A stretch of 64,000 nucleotides of DNA from Podospora pseudocomata (GCF_035222375.1 NC_085889.1:4402001-4466000), one strand, 5' to 3'; positions 47,066 through 58,314 are shown, counted from the stretch's first letter. A program made the numbers and translations. Notes: generated by a model not told the origin, from the sequence alone.

Positions 47066-50000
47066 ATGCCCCCGGTCACCATGAGTGAACATTGTTCCCC
47101 AAAATTCTCCGCAGCAGAAGTCATCCAGCGTGGCCGTACGGACGGCTACTGGGTGCGTGCTTTCCAGTTCTCAGCAGAAGACGAGATGCGAGGAGTGCTT
47201 GTGTAAGTTTCTTCATGGAATAACTAGGACTAGGTGTCAAGTACATGACTGATCGTGGTCTAGCTCTGGGTTGAACAGCGGAAAGGTTGAGTTCCTGGAC
47301 AACCCCCTTGCTACGAAGCACTCGGGGGGGCCCAAAGGTAAGGTCGGATCCCGAAGTTTTGGACATAACAGCTAACAAAAAATCTCGTAGAGTGGAAAGC
47401 GTATCTGGTGGCTCCGGATCCGGAGCACAAGGACCCGAACTTCCCGAAGCATCAGGACCCAAAGCACCAGGATTTGAAGGAACAGAACTTCCACACTCCT
47501 GTTGCGGTTATAGGCATGGACATCAGGAAAAACGGGCTCCTGGATGTCGTCATTTGTCACGGGTACGGAGCTACCATGATCGACAGTTGTGATCCCGGTG
47601 GCTTTATCTACTGGTACGAAAATCCCGGTCGAGGACGACTCAAGGAAAACAAACCTTGGAAGCGACACTACATCGGACAATGGCCAGTAATGCACCGTTT
47701 AGAAACCGGCCACTTTACTCAGAGGTATGAACCACTCTGTATCTGAACTTGGATCGCACGTGGATTGGCGAAAAAACCAGACTAATAGGTAGCTTAGGTC
47801 GTTCTCAGAACTGATCGCAGCGCCAGTGATCCATGGCCCCAAGGATAAGGTACGTTTGGAATTCAGTATTCATAGCCATCATATATCACGGTGTGAGCTG
47901 GCTGACGCTAGTTGGATGTAGACCACTCCTATACCGATACTTCGTTTTCAGATCCCAAGTGATCCAATGACCGCGTGAGTTTCATTGGTCTCGCAGCTAC
48001 AGTATGGCATTAGCAGTGAGGGCTAACATGTCCCCTATAGGAAGGAATGGCCGCGTGACGTGGTAGACGACCAGAATTTCACTGTGATTCATGAGCTCGC
48101 GGCCAAAAGGTACGTCAATCAATGGTTTACGACTCAGCATTCAATGCAAAGTTCTAACTGGACTGCATAAATAGGTTGGACGGCCAATCTGGCTTAGATT
48201 CCCTCCTTGTATCTTCCAGAGAGGGCGTCACCAGACTGTATTACGATGACGGCCGTTGGAAGAAAGAGCTTATCGGTAGAGGCGAACCGAAGAGAGAAGA
48301 CCAGAAAGACGACTCCACCACTCCTGGGTCGGGAGATCACTGGGGCACTGGTAGCGCCGACATTGGTAGAGTCGGCAGTGACCGGTATGCCTATGTCGCC
48401 ACCATCGACCCCTTTCATTCCACAAAAGTCTGTGTCTACACCAAGCACGACGATCCCCACTCACCGAGGGTCGAAGTGGAAGCGCCATGTTCTCGATACC
48501 TACGGAACACCGACGCAGCAGAAGCATTGGGGAGATGGTCCTGGTCACTATGTGACATGCACTGATATAGATGGTTCGTTGCTACCATGACTGCACCTCG
48601 AATAATGTCTTTAGCACCGCTTACCAAACGATAGGTGACGGCGTTGATGAGATCCTCGTTAGCATGTTTGGGCCGCTCGATCGGAATGATGATGGGTCAC
48701 TCAAGGCTGCAAGTACACCTGACTTATCCTGTTCATGCACAAACGACACGAAATCATGCAACGACGACGATGCTAATTGGGAGCCTGACAGGATCTCCAG
48801 AACAAAAACCAGAAAGGAAACAATCCCAACAAGGTACGGCGTCCACTCATGACACGGTATTGGCACTATGACAAGTCAACTAACACTTCGAAAGGGCATA
48901 TTGTGCTCTAAGCCTATCCACCTCGAAGATGGGGTCTTCGCGAAATGGCATCCAATCGTAGAATCCTCTGGAAGATGCGATGTCGGGTAAGTGTATCTTT
49001 CTCCTCCCGCGCAAATCACACACAATATTACCTAACTAACATTTGCTCCAGAAACTTTTACGGTAATGGAAAGTGCGATATCGTCTCAATCAGCTATAAC
49101 GTCAAAGATTACTACCAGGAACTGCATCCGGCAGTGAGACTCTACAAGAATCTAACAAGGGACGACCTGCAAACGATCTCCGTCAATTGCCAGAGGCCGA
49201 CGAACTCCATCTTCGGAACGGTATGGGAGACGATTTCAGGAAAAGAGACCGAAAAAGACGCGCGGACAGACGCCGGGAAAGAGATCATGGTTTACCTCCC
49301 GGACCCCGCCAACATCAGCAATCGCGCTGCCGCCGGCTTGATCAAACAGGACCTGATCGAAGTCGCCGACATTAAAATCAGCGTCGAGGTCCACCCCAGC
49401 GGCCGAGAGGTGAAGGCCGAGGCAAATGAGGGCATCAAGGTTTTGTACGGGAGCCTGGCCGATGCGAAGGATCAGAAAGTGAAACGGACACCTCTCGGGA
49501 CCAACCGATTCCCAGACAAGGAGTCGCTGAAACCTCCCAGACCTGAGCAACAACCCTCAAAGAAAGAACCGGCCAGTCCATCAGTTTACACTTTCACAGC
49601 AGATCAATGCTCGGGCGCCATAATCCTCCGCCTGACGCCGACCGACACGACCGACACATTCAAAACTTACCGAAAAGCAACAGACGTCGACGACAAGGTC
49701 CAGACTCTTTTCGATCTCGGCAACTTTGGACTAGAGACCCCGAAACTGAAGTTCTCCAAGGTTGAGAAGCTCTGGTGGGGAGAGGAGTTCACCAACGTGG
49801 AATTCTACAATCTGACAGGATTTCACTTTCGTTTCCTCGAGACCAAGCAACATGTTGCGCATATGCAGTTCTGGATTGCAGGTATGTTGCCGTGTCCAAC
49901 CGGCGAAAAGAGGAAACGCTGACCAGTAATCCCAGGCCCAAAAGTAGATGCTAGGCTTCATGATCACACCGATCAAGCTTTCTGGGAACTCCACACTTGC

Positions 50001-50324
50001 CTGTCTCAAGGAACACCACAGGAACAAGTCTCTGGTACTGATAAGCAGGGCGGGATGGTGGCTCCCAGGAAGGAATACTACAGCAAGTCCTTTGACGACG
50101 TGAAGAAGCTTGAGGAGAAGTTGAACGAGGGGGCATTCGATTACTGCGCGCTGATGCCCCTTGAGGAGCATGGCAAGATCTGGCATACACTTGACGACGG
50201 ACGAACAATTTACCGCAAGAATGGGACGGTGTCGTACCCGGCTCATGCCTGGAGAGCTGGTGTAGGAAACGCGGGGGAGAATGTAGATGTCTGGATGGCC
50301 CTCGAATTTGATGCTCGGGTCTGA
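47066..50324 (+). CDS. Aldos-2-ulose (pyranosone) dehydratase, twelve exons, one frame shift
   Basis: About 848 residues; Phanerochaete AUDH is about 900. Exons: 47066-47202, 47264-47337, 47391-47724, 47798-47849, 47922-47974, 48041-48109, 48175-48573, 48635-48708, 48792-48833, 48895-48986, 49052-49881, 49936-50324. Propeller-type repeats: GLNSGKVEFLDNP, VIGMDIRKNGLLDVVICHGYG, GDGVDEILVSMFGP, EDGVFAKWHP, NFYGNGKCDIVSISYN. C-terminal cupin-like end: LHDHTDQAFWELHTCL, PLEEHGKIWHT, DVWMALEFDARV. It dehydrates glucosone towards cortalcerone and 1,5-anhydrofructose towards microthecin. Intron 48709-48791 uses a GC donor (GCAAGT). The frame shifts by one base near 48460-48470 (TKHDDPHSPR, then SKWKRHVLDTYGTPT) with no room for an intron, so the exon total leaves remainder one: an assembly error or a real lesion. 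Confidence 0.88.
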
Positions 50325-50969
50325 CGCCACTCTGTCGATCAACCTGCATCTGCGCTCGAACAGCTACCTCGCTTGCAGACCCGCGGATGTCACTTGGCAA
50401 ACACACCATCGTGCTAGGGTAATCTTTTTTGCCTGCAATATCCTGCGGGTAACCCGGAAGGGCCCACAGACGCTCGCAGCAGGCAACCATCGTGATAGAT
50501 CAACGGTTCAGGGTCGCATTAGTCCTCATTTCTCGTCCACAAACTGCAGCTTGTGCCGTCCTGGTTGGGCACGAACGGCCCCGAGGACCATTGAAATGGT
50601 GAGAAAACACACAAATACAATCAAGGCACCACAAATATACCCTCAACAGGTCCCTGAATGAATACACCTGCGTGACAGCGGCTCGCTCGCAGGCCGCACT
50701 TCACGTAGGACAAAGAAAAGACACTATGGGCTCGCAGGCCACATACTAAGCACCGGATTGGCCTGATCAGAGGGCCAGAATTGCCTGCACGCGTGCAAGG
50801 CACAAAATACAAAGAAACAAAAGTCGATGTCTTCTCTAAAATAGAATGTCAGAAGCAGACCGCTGATATACATGACCCCTGAACTCCCGAATCCTCCGAG
50901 AGCTCCACTTTCTCACCCCTCTGATCTGAAAGACCTTAGGCCTGTGGCCGCACCCCAAACTAATAATAT

Positions 50970-51231
50970 AAGTTATAACCATTAATATCTAGACTATTGT
51001 GATTGAGATAAGATGTAACGGCGGGGCTGCAGGACAACGGGGCGCTCACCTCTTGGCAGAGCTGAGCCGGCTCAGTAGGCTCAACAACTGAGCGTGGTGA
51101 GCCAGGTACGGAGGTACCTGGAGGATTGAGGTCTATATATACGGAGGAACTGGCTGGTGTAGATAGACAGTTCTGCAGTATGCAATACAAGTCACAATCG
51201 TTGGTATTCAGACTATTGTGATTGAGACAAG
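50970..51231. repeat. 43-bp direct repeats differing by transitions
   Basis: Copies at 50970-51012 and 51189-51231 share the exact core GACTATTGTGATTGAGA. The mismatches I counted (about nine) are all C/T or G/A changes; most put T or A in the left copy. That is the pattern left by repeat-induced point mutation. Confidence 0.7.
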
Positions 51232-51245
51232 CCATTTGCTGTACA
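51014..51245. mobile_element. Possible solo-LTR-like fossil
   Basis: A segment of about 230 bp from TGTAACGG to CTGTACA with an internal TATATATA, directly abutting the end of a partial second copy on its left. It resembles fungal copia-type LTRs in size and layout. No internal region, primer site or clear target-site duplication is seen. It is broken or solitary and looks old. Confidence 0.25.
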
Positions 51246-51609
51246 CTGTTTAGCTGTACCGAACCAGGATTGTTTAGTAGTGCTTTCAACCAGTATCCCT
51301 TTCAGAGGTTCTGGATAGGGGTTCGTCACAGCAATACATTTGCCTTGAACGGGAAGAACACAAACCACAAACTCAGCTGTTTCTTCCCTGCATTCCACAC
51401 TCAGCTTGTCACCCAAATCACCCAACCATCTTTCTACCTAACTTACCAACAGCCTCAGCAATCCCCAAAATATTCGCCGGCCTCTCCTCAGCGCAACAAT
51501 AGCTCAGCCTTCAAACGGCTATCCAATGCGCCTTTGAAATCACCCATAATCGTCACCAGCCCATCACTCACCCACTCAGCGCCTTTACCAGAATGTACCT
51601 CTTGAGTTT

Positions 51610-52015
51610 CTGCAGCCCTCCCCGGAAAGCGTCATGTTCGTGGACGGTACCGTCCATCGACCTATTTTCCCAGTGGCTTTATCGAGGCTGGGGAAAGAAC
51701 TCAGTTTCTTCATAGCGGTGGTGGGTGTGCACGCAGTCTCTCCAGGCGATGGAGTAGCTGGCAAAGTCGGATTTATCGGTGGGGGGCTTGGTGGTAGGTG
51801 CTGTTGAAGCCGCGGCTGAAGGCGTTATGGCTGAGAGATATGTGGGAGGCTTCGGTTGCGAAGGGATTGTCCTGAATAAGGTAGAAGGTATGAGGGGGTG
51901 GTTGGATATAGTCCTTCCTTGACCTGTTTGGAAGTTTGGTGTTGGGATTAGTGACAAGGGAGTGTCGGTATATATTGGAGGGCTGGTGGGTGCCAGGACG
52001 ACTGACGGGAACCAT
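51610..52015 (-). pseudogene. Hemerythrin-like (HHE) gene relic
   Basis: Pieces in order on the minus strand: DNPFATEASHISLSHNAFSRG, then SIAWRDCVHTHHRYEETEFFP, then MDGTVHEHDAFRGGLQKLKRY. These match the three iron-ligand helices of fungal hemerythrin-like proteins (LSHNAF, HTHHxxEE, EHDAF). Frame changes separate the pieces and no splice pairs repair all of them, so it is judged broken. Intact relatives bind a di-iron centre; their role in fungi is unclear. Confidence 0.55.
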
Positions 52016-52617
52016 GCTAGTTCAGATTTGAGGCTGCCGGTTGAAAATGAGGTCTTTCCAAAGACGTGGGAGCGTTGGGATTAGGCTGATTTGAGGCTAC
52101 TCGCTGCCTTGATAACCACCATCACGTAAATGACACGAGGTTGTATGGAAGATAATTTGATGGTCTACTTGAAGAGAAACGATCCAATTACTTGTAGGTT
52201 CATTGGTCAGAAAGTATCATGTTGGAAGCTTTGGCATTGCCAACAAGCTCTACTGTTCCTCATGGGAACCTGACCTTCCGATTCAAGTCGAATTTCGCGA
52301 ACCACATTCTAGAGGGGGCCGTTGGGAACAAGTTGGATCTTGGATGCGAGTACACAAAGTTTCTTGTTGGATGTGCAACACGTCAGTGCGAAGAGACAGT
52401 TTGTAATTTCCATCTAGTTTATCTATGCAACCCTGAAGTCTCCAATCTCCCATCCTTGCACTACAAAGTTCAGTCCAGGGCAGAATCTATATCTCATCTA
52501 CATCTCAGCAACACCGCCTTAGGTTTTTCTTTCCAAGTATGATTTCATCGTGTTATGGTTGTGGTGAGGTGTTGTTAAATGTGTTGCGACGGGAGCGGCG
52601 GCCTCTAGCTGCTGGGT
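52016..52617. other. intergenic
   Basis: About 600 bp. A 107-codon plus-strand frame at 52219-52542 has no recognisable content and a poor start; not called. Confidence 0.4.
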
Positions 52618-53034
52618 TCAACGATTCTGGGGTCCAAGACTCGTAATAGCAACAGTCTCGGTAGAAAGAGGAGGGGATGTGAGGGCAGGGAACGAGGTAA
52701 TAACGAATGTCTCCGTGACAAAACTGGTCTCAATTGGCAAAATAGTGGTGACGGTAAACCACTCGGTGCTGAAGCTTGTCGCAACAGGAGGAAAGGAGGT
52801 CACAGTGATGATCTCGGTCGAGTAGACGGTCTCGACAGGAAGCATCGAGGTGACAGTAAAAAATTCAGCACTGAAGCTGACAGGGCTTGAGGGAGGAGCA
52901 TCACAAAGGACAGTGACGGTGGCGGTGGAAAGGAGGGTTTCTGTCTTTGTGACAGTCTCTGTTGGTCTTCGGATGCCCCAGGCGGAAGCTGGGACAGCTG
53001 CCAAGGCAGTCGCGAGGAGGGTGATGAGAAGCAT
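52618..53034 (-). CDS. Small secreted TVTS-repeat protein
   Basis: 138 residues, single exon. Signal peptide 1-18 (LLITLLATALAAVPASA). The rest is built of degenerate units of about 18-20 residues on the theme STEWFTVTTILPIETSF (EFFTVTSMLPVETVY; EIITVTSFPPVATSF; ETFVITSFPALTSPP), rich in Thr and Ser and so probably O-glycosylated. One Cys only. No GPI-type hydrophobic end is seen, since it finishes SLGPQNR. Likely wall-bound or secreted; no known domain. A TATA-like box lies about 90 bp upstream. Confidence 0.7.
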   Translation of the reverse strand: MLLITLLATALAAVPASAWGIRRPTETVTKTETLLSTATVTVLCDAPPSSPVSFSAEFFTVTSMLPVETVYSTEIITVTSFPPVATSFSTEWFTVTTILPIETSFVTETFVITSFPALTSPPLSTETVAITSLGPQNR

Positions 53035-53914
53035 CCCAGGTTCTTTGATGAGGTTTTCGTATTATGGGTGAAGATGGAAGTTAGAGACTGTTTCGCCCAG
53101 TCTGTCATTTTAGACCTCCTTTTATATCCACTCGCATCTTGAGCCGCATCGTTTTACAAGTACGATGTTAACCCCTGGTTGAAGGGCGCAGTCATAGACT
53201 AACTTCCCACGATCATCCGGGCAGAAACTGCGTACCATTTCAAGACTTATACAAATCCAGTAATAATAGTAAAGACCAGGTTGTGATTGGCTTTGACAGG
53301 GTTGAGCGTTGCGAGAGCCTCGCATTCGGAGATAAAGTAATGCCTTTCACCGACACATATTGAGCAGAAAGTGAATCTTTCCGAGGCAGAGGGCACAGCT
53401 CGGAATTTTACATTTACTTAGGTTCAATGTGCCACTCCACGGATGCTGTCGTCTCACACTTGATGTTCTTGTTGACGGGCAAACAGCATCGTGGTATCAT
53501 AATTTCATGCAAGGATCATTCTCGTCAACTCTGTTCTTCAGATGGTGGCTCGAGATTGGGTAAATTAGTGTAGTTCTAGGAGAGTACCTAGGTAGTTCTG
53601 TATTGCAGAACCACCAAGCTACCTAACTCAAGCACCATGAAGCTTTATGGGGTGAGATACATGTCTTATTCGACGGTGATAAGTACCCTCATCCTGCTAC
53701 CTACTTTGTTAGGCGCAACATGCTCTATCAGCTTTCCATTATGGTCATCGAGGTACCCCGCTAACAAACAGCGACTATGTGGGTCAGTTTGTGTCTTGCG
53801 CTGCTGCCTGATCATTGTGCAACAAAATTCCCGCTCAACTACAAGGCCTCACCACGCTCGTCTTCAACCTATTATTCGTTCTAACTGAAGGCTTTCTAAC
53901 TCCATGACCTGTTA
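53035..53914. other. intergenic
   Basis: About 880 bp between divergent genes. An 83-codon frame at 53637-53888 with a hydrophobic start is weak and not called. Confidence 0.4.
53119..53129 (-). promoter_or_regulatory. TATA-like box of the TVTS-repeat gene
   Basis: The minus strand reads GGATATAAAAG about 90 bp before the start codon. Confidence 0.5.
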
Positions 53915-56153
53915 ATGATGGCGTCCAAAACAGACCTTTGCAAGCCATGTCTCACCGCATTTTCTCAGCCTCTGCCAAATTGCTCCGTCGTCGGACATGC
54001 CGGTGGTGTCGTTTACAAGTGCACAAGAGACCACCTCTGCCAGTCGTCTTGTCCGATGTGCATCCTAATACAAGGCTTGATCGACAGAGCGGATAAGGCT
54101 TACGGAAGACTCTCGCCCGATGAAGTCGAGTTGCGGCTAGCACATGACCGTGGGTCTCACGGCGGTTATCGCCCTCCTGCATGGACCGACCCGGATCCAA
54201 GACGACAGCCTGAGGAAGACAGCCTGCTGGAAGGGGCCGAGGACAGCTCGGAGTCTTGGTACAGCTTGAAAATTTGGCTCACACCTGACGTTTATCCCTA
54301 CAACGCCACCACCATTCTTTATGTTACTCTTGCTGCGGACTTTGGTATGTCACCAGAATTCATTAGAGGCTTGATCAGCTACTGACTTGTTGGGTAAAGG
54401 AACGTCTGCCGCAGCGCATGTCGTTGCGCGTCCGCGGCCTGTTGATACAACTACGACCTTCTCTATCATCAAACGTTGGATTCAACATTGTGACGGCCAC
54501 CACGCATCTTGTAGAGATGCCGCGCATAACGCGTCCGAGATGCCTAGGCGTCTTCTCTGGGTGTCGAATGCAGACATCTATCCCGATATACGGGTTGCGC
54601 CAGTCTCAACTGGAAAGCGATATATCGCGCTCAGCTATTGTTGGGGTGGTGCAGCCGAAGCCAGTACCCAGAAGAAATCAACAGCTGCTACCATCGCCGA
54701 AAACGAACTCAAAATTTCTTTCCAATCACTACCAAAGACAATCCAAGACGCGGTGTCAGTTTCCAGGGAGTTTGGCATCGATTATCTCTGGGTTGACGCG
54801 CTGTGTATCATCCAGGATGACGATAATGACCGAAACCACGAGATCGCCCGCATGGGTGTCATTTACGCGAATGCATATCTGACGCTTTCCGCCTCCGGGG
54901 CTAGCCACTGCGCCGAGGGATTTCTCGAACGCCCACTGACAGAGTATCGTGAATCCGATTTCTTTGAGGTACCGTTACAACTGCCGGGAGAAGGCGGTCC
55001 AACACTGGTCAAAGCAAGCCGCGCAGGGGTCCGGAACATCTGGTCCAAAGAAAACGGGAATCTCTTTTGGTTCCAGAACCGGGAGCTCTTGCACACAAGA
55101 GGTTGGACATTCCAAGAGACATTCTTGTCACCACGGTTGCTGATATATACCTCCCTACAACCATATTGGGTCTGTCGTGAAGCGTTTTGGTCGTGCGGAG
55201 ATCCTGGCCCGATGGAGTATCTCAGAAGCGTCTACCTTCAGGACATGCTCGAACTGCGAGAAATGTCTGATAGACAACAGAAGTACCTGCAAACCCTCGC
55301 TTCAGACGATCTGAATTCTTCGGCCGAGCTATGGCGTTGGGGCACCATCATACACTGGTTTTCATCACGCCGATTAACGTTGGTTGAGGATAAACCTCTT
55401 GCTCTTCATGCCGTCAGGGACAAGTTCACTCACCATGACCCTAGCCTGCAAGACTGCGCGTTGGGTTTATTCCGTTCCACTGCCCATATGGATCTTCTAT
55501 GGCACACCAGACATGGGGCTGATCCACAGTCTGAACAACTCTCTGAGTTCCCGAGCTGGACCTGGATGTCTTTTGATGGCGGTGTAACGTGCCCCTTCAA
55601 GTACGGAGGACCACAGGAGTCGAGCATGATCAAGACACACGATGAATTTGAGATCAAATCTTGGCCGGGATGTGATCAGTTTGGTCGACTGCTTCCCGAC
55701 AGTTCGCCGCTAAAGCTCCGGGGTATCACGAGAGAGGTGGCCATCCCACACCGGTTCTGGAAAGATGGGTATGCGTCTGCTCAGGATATGCCATGCTTTT
55801 CACTCCACGTCCTTGGGCTACGGGAGGACGAGTGGGAGGAGAATGAAGACAGGATTGGGCATATCACTTTTGATCAGTACCGGATGCCGAGCTCGAATGA
55901 TGACTTTGAGAACAATCCGCCAACCCGGTATAAGACTCTTCAGATCCTCGTTATTGCGCTGCAAAAAGAACACGTCGACAACACACTGAGCCTCCCTGAC
56001 GATAGACAGGGTTATGAAGCAACGTACGGACTTGTCATTGCGCCGGCATTGAGAGCTGGAGGAAGACATCGGAGGATAGGGTTTTACAAAGGAGGGGACA
56101 ATAGTGTTTCATATTTTCACAATGGGGTGACAGAGCAGTTTGACCTTGAATGA
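53915..56153 (+). CDS. HET-domain protein (heterokaryon incompatibility)
   Basis: 727 residues in two exons; intron 54345-54399 (GTATGT...AAAG) joins DFG and TSAAAHVV in phase. The HET domain spans about 217-360 with its blocks: YIALSYCWGG, LPKTIQDAVSVSREFGIDYLWVDALCIIQDD, EIARMGVIYANAYLTLSAS. Later family motifs: TRGWTFQETFLSPRLLIYT and FPSWTWMSFDGGV. A Cys pattern near the N terminus (CKPC, then CSSCPMC-like spacing: CQSSCPMC) precedes it. Such proteins act in non-self recognition and can trigger cell death in fused cells. The reading frame is intact. It converges on the esterase gene with 37 bp between stops. Confidence 0.92.
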
Positions 56154-56190
56154 ACAGTCGACACCCCATCACCTCGATACATTTCAGGGC

Positions 56191-57102
56191 TTAGTTCGCA
56201 AGCTGCGACTGAGTAAAAAAACTCCAAATCTCCCCCGGAACCCAAGACCTAGCACCGCTCTCCGGCCCGTTATCAACCGCCCCCGGCCAATGCCCCCCAT
56301 CAAAAGGAATCCACGTCACAGGATACCCGCTCCTGCACCCGTTGAAGTTGGTCTTGATATGAATCCCACTCCCTCTCGCCGGCTCAGGCGCATTGGTGTT
56401 TTGACACCCGTTATTTCTCACAAACCGATCCCTCATCGCCCTCCCCTGCCCAATGTTCAACGTCCCGTCCCAAACCCCATGAATGCCAAGATACGCCACA
56501 GGATCATTCCCACCGCTGCAACCAGACAACTGCCCACCCCCAATAACAGCCACACCCCTGAACTCCCTCGCCCTTGAACACGCCAGGCTGAAGGTCATAC
56601 TCCCCCCGTAAGAAAAACCCAAACTGAACCTCTGCCTCTGGTTTACGCACAAGGCATCTTCGATATGACGAATCATGGCATCGACAAAAGCGGCGTCTTC
56701 TCCCCCGTTATTAGCCCACCCATTGTTGATCCCCTGAGGTGCGACTAAAATGGCGGACTCCCCTGCGTTGCGCTGCATCCCGTAGTATGACCATAGCTCG
56801 CGGTCGGTGCCGCCCGAGGAGATGTCGTTCATTGTGCCACCGACCCAGTGGAAGGCGAAGATGAGGCGGTAGGAGCGGTTGGGGTTGTAGTTGTTGGGGA
56901 CGCGGACGATGAATTGTCTTTGTCGGCCGTTGACGTTTACGGTGCGGACGCCGGAGCCAAAGGGTGATTTGCCGCAGCCAGGCGAGGGGTTGGAGAGCTG
57001 GCGGGGGGCGAGGACAGTTTCAGGGGTGGTGGAGGGGAGGGCGTGGGCTAGGGAGGTTGAGAGGGTGAGGAGGTAGGTGAGGAGGTGGGTGAGGGCTACC
57101 AT
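56191..57102 (-). CDS. Secreted feruloyl esterase, CE1-type
   Basis: 303 residues, single exon. Signal peptide about 1-21. The mature protein starts after a likely processed segment (VLAPR). Catalytic landmarks: FAFHWVGGT (oxyanion region), GFSYGGS with nucleophile Ser 164, HGVWDGTLNIGQG with the likely Asp, and FDGGHWPG with the likely His. Order and length match fungal type B/C ferulic acid esterases, which release ferulate from arabinoxylan. There is no carbohydrate-binding module. A TATA-like box sits about 90 bp upstream. Confidence 0.9.
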   Translation of the reverse strand: MVALTHLLTYLLTLSTSLAHALPSTTPETVLAPRQLSNPSPGCGKSPFGSGVRTVNVNGRQRQFIVRVPNNYNPNRSYRLIFAFHWVGGTMNDISSGGTDRELWSYYGMQRNAGESAILVAPQGINNGWANNGGEDAAFVDAMIRHIEDALCVNQRQRFSLGFSYGGSMTFSLACSRAREFRGVAVIGGGQLSGCSGGNDPVAYLGIHGVWDGTLNIGQGRAMRDRFVRNNGCQNTNAPEPARGSGIHIKTNFNGCRSGYPVTWIPFDGGHWPGAVDNGPESGARSWVPGEIWSFFTQSQLAN

Positions 57103-58314
57103 CGTTGCTGGCTGGGCCCTTTGCTCCGGGGCTGAGTGACTTGATGGTGAGGATTGAAGTTGGGTGCTGTGTTGGCGAAGATGTGGCGAGTTATATACCT
57201 GTCGGGTAGGATACCAGGTTGGTGAGGAGTCTCACCACGAGGTTGTCATGGCAAGATTGGCCCAGGAGCAAAAGGTTGACATTTGATGCTTTCATGACCA
57301 AATCGACCGAGATTCAGTTTTCTTTGACACCTACCTAACTAACATGGCGAACCTTACTCCCGGACAGCTTCCATCCGTGACTATGGCGGTGGAGTTCAAG
57401 CGGAAGACGGGACATACCTGATTGGCGCGCTTTGTCCCGCTGCGTCGTTCCTGGTTGAGTCGAAGCGACTACCACCTCGCTAAGATGAACTGCCGATGGC
57501 TGGAGCCTCTCGTTCATGGGACCGATGGGGTCGTAAGGTTGAGTTGATATCAAATGAGTGTGTTGGGTGAAAGCCATTGGAGGAGAATTCTTGACAGTAC
57601 AAGTTTCGCCGTTTTAAAGCGCAAGTACGGCGATGCTTATAGGGTCGGATGGACAATTGGATGCCTTTTTTGTGGTTGAGATATAGCAGTTGATGAATGA
57701 TATATATGACTGGAGATGAGGCAACCAGGTAATGGGCAATAATAGGAGACAGATTCGGAAATCTTAGCCCGCCGTTACCGACGGCGGTACGGCGTTTCCA
57801 CCCTGTAATGTCTGAAAGCTATCATTCTGGAGAATCATATGGAGAGATTACCAGTTAGCTGCAACTCTGTCTAGGAATGTGTTCTCTCTCAAGTAAACAA
57901 GGCCGTGCCAGTCTTTACAGCAATCTGTATAACCAGCTGGCAATCGCATGTCTAAACTATAGTTTCAAAGAAATTGTTTGTCCATTGTTGATTTTCTTTC
58001 TAAATTCCATGTTTGGCGACAGTCATTAGTGGTTCCAACCACAATGCTGGTGGACTTTAAAGAAAGAAACATTCTCCCGTCACGGACTACTTCCGGTCCA
58101 GGTCTGGATAGGTCAACTCTGCAAACGCGGCTCAAGATTAGCATGGGTACATTACCTTGTGCTAAGGTATCCTACGCGCATAGTACCACACGTTGCCCTA
58201 GTTGGGTACCAGATCTAGGAGATGCACAATCTCAGGTCAACGGATTACGGGAACGGGTGACGCGGAACCGAAACTCAACACCTACGGCAGTTCGGATCTT
58301 GGAGCGAAGTTGAA
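57103..58314. other. divergent intergenic region, esterase and LPMO
   Basis: About 1.2 kb between two divergent secreted-enzyme genes. No gene. It should hold both promoters. Confidence 0.5.
57190..57197 (-). promoter_or_regulatory. TATA-like box of the feruloyl esterase gene
   Basis: The minus strand reads GTATATAA about 90 bp before the start codon. Confidence 0.45.

Larger units (their letters stand above)
50325..51609. other. intergenic with degraded repeats
   Basis: About 1.3 kb. It contains the 43-bp direct repeat and possible LTR-like fossil listed separately. Frames crossing it are repeat-derived or antisense to the hemerythrin relic. Confidence 0.4.

Noticed and set aside
48834-48894. 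Apparent frame break in the dehydratase near 48.85 kb
   Set aside because: Explained by a normal intron (GTACGG...branch CTAAC...AAAG) once the GC-AG intron before it is accepted.
53637-53888. 83-codon plus-strand frame with a hydrophobic start
   Set aside because: Weak signal-peptide likeness only; no conserved content or splice sites, and it ends just before the HET gene.
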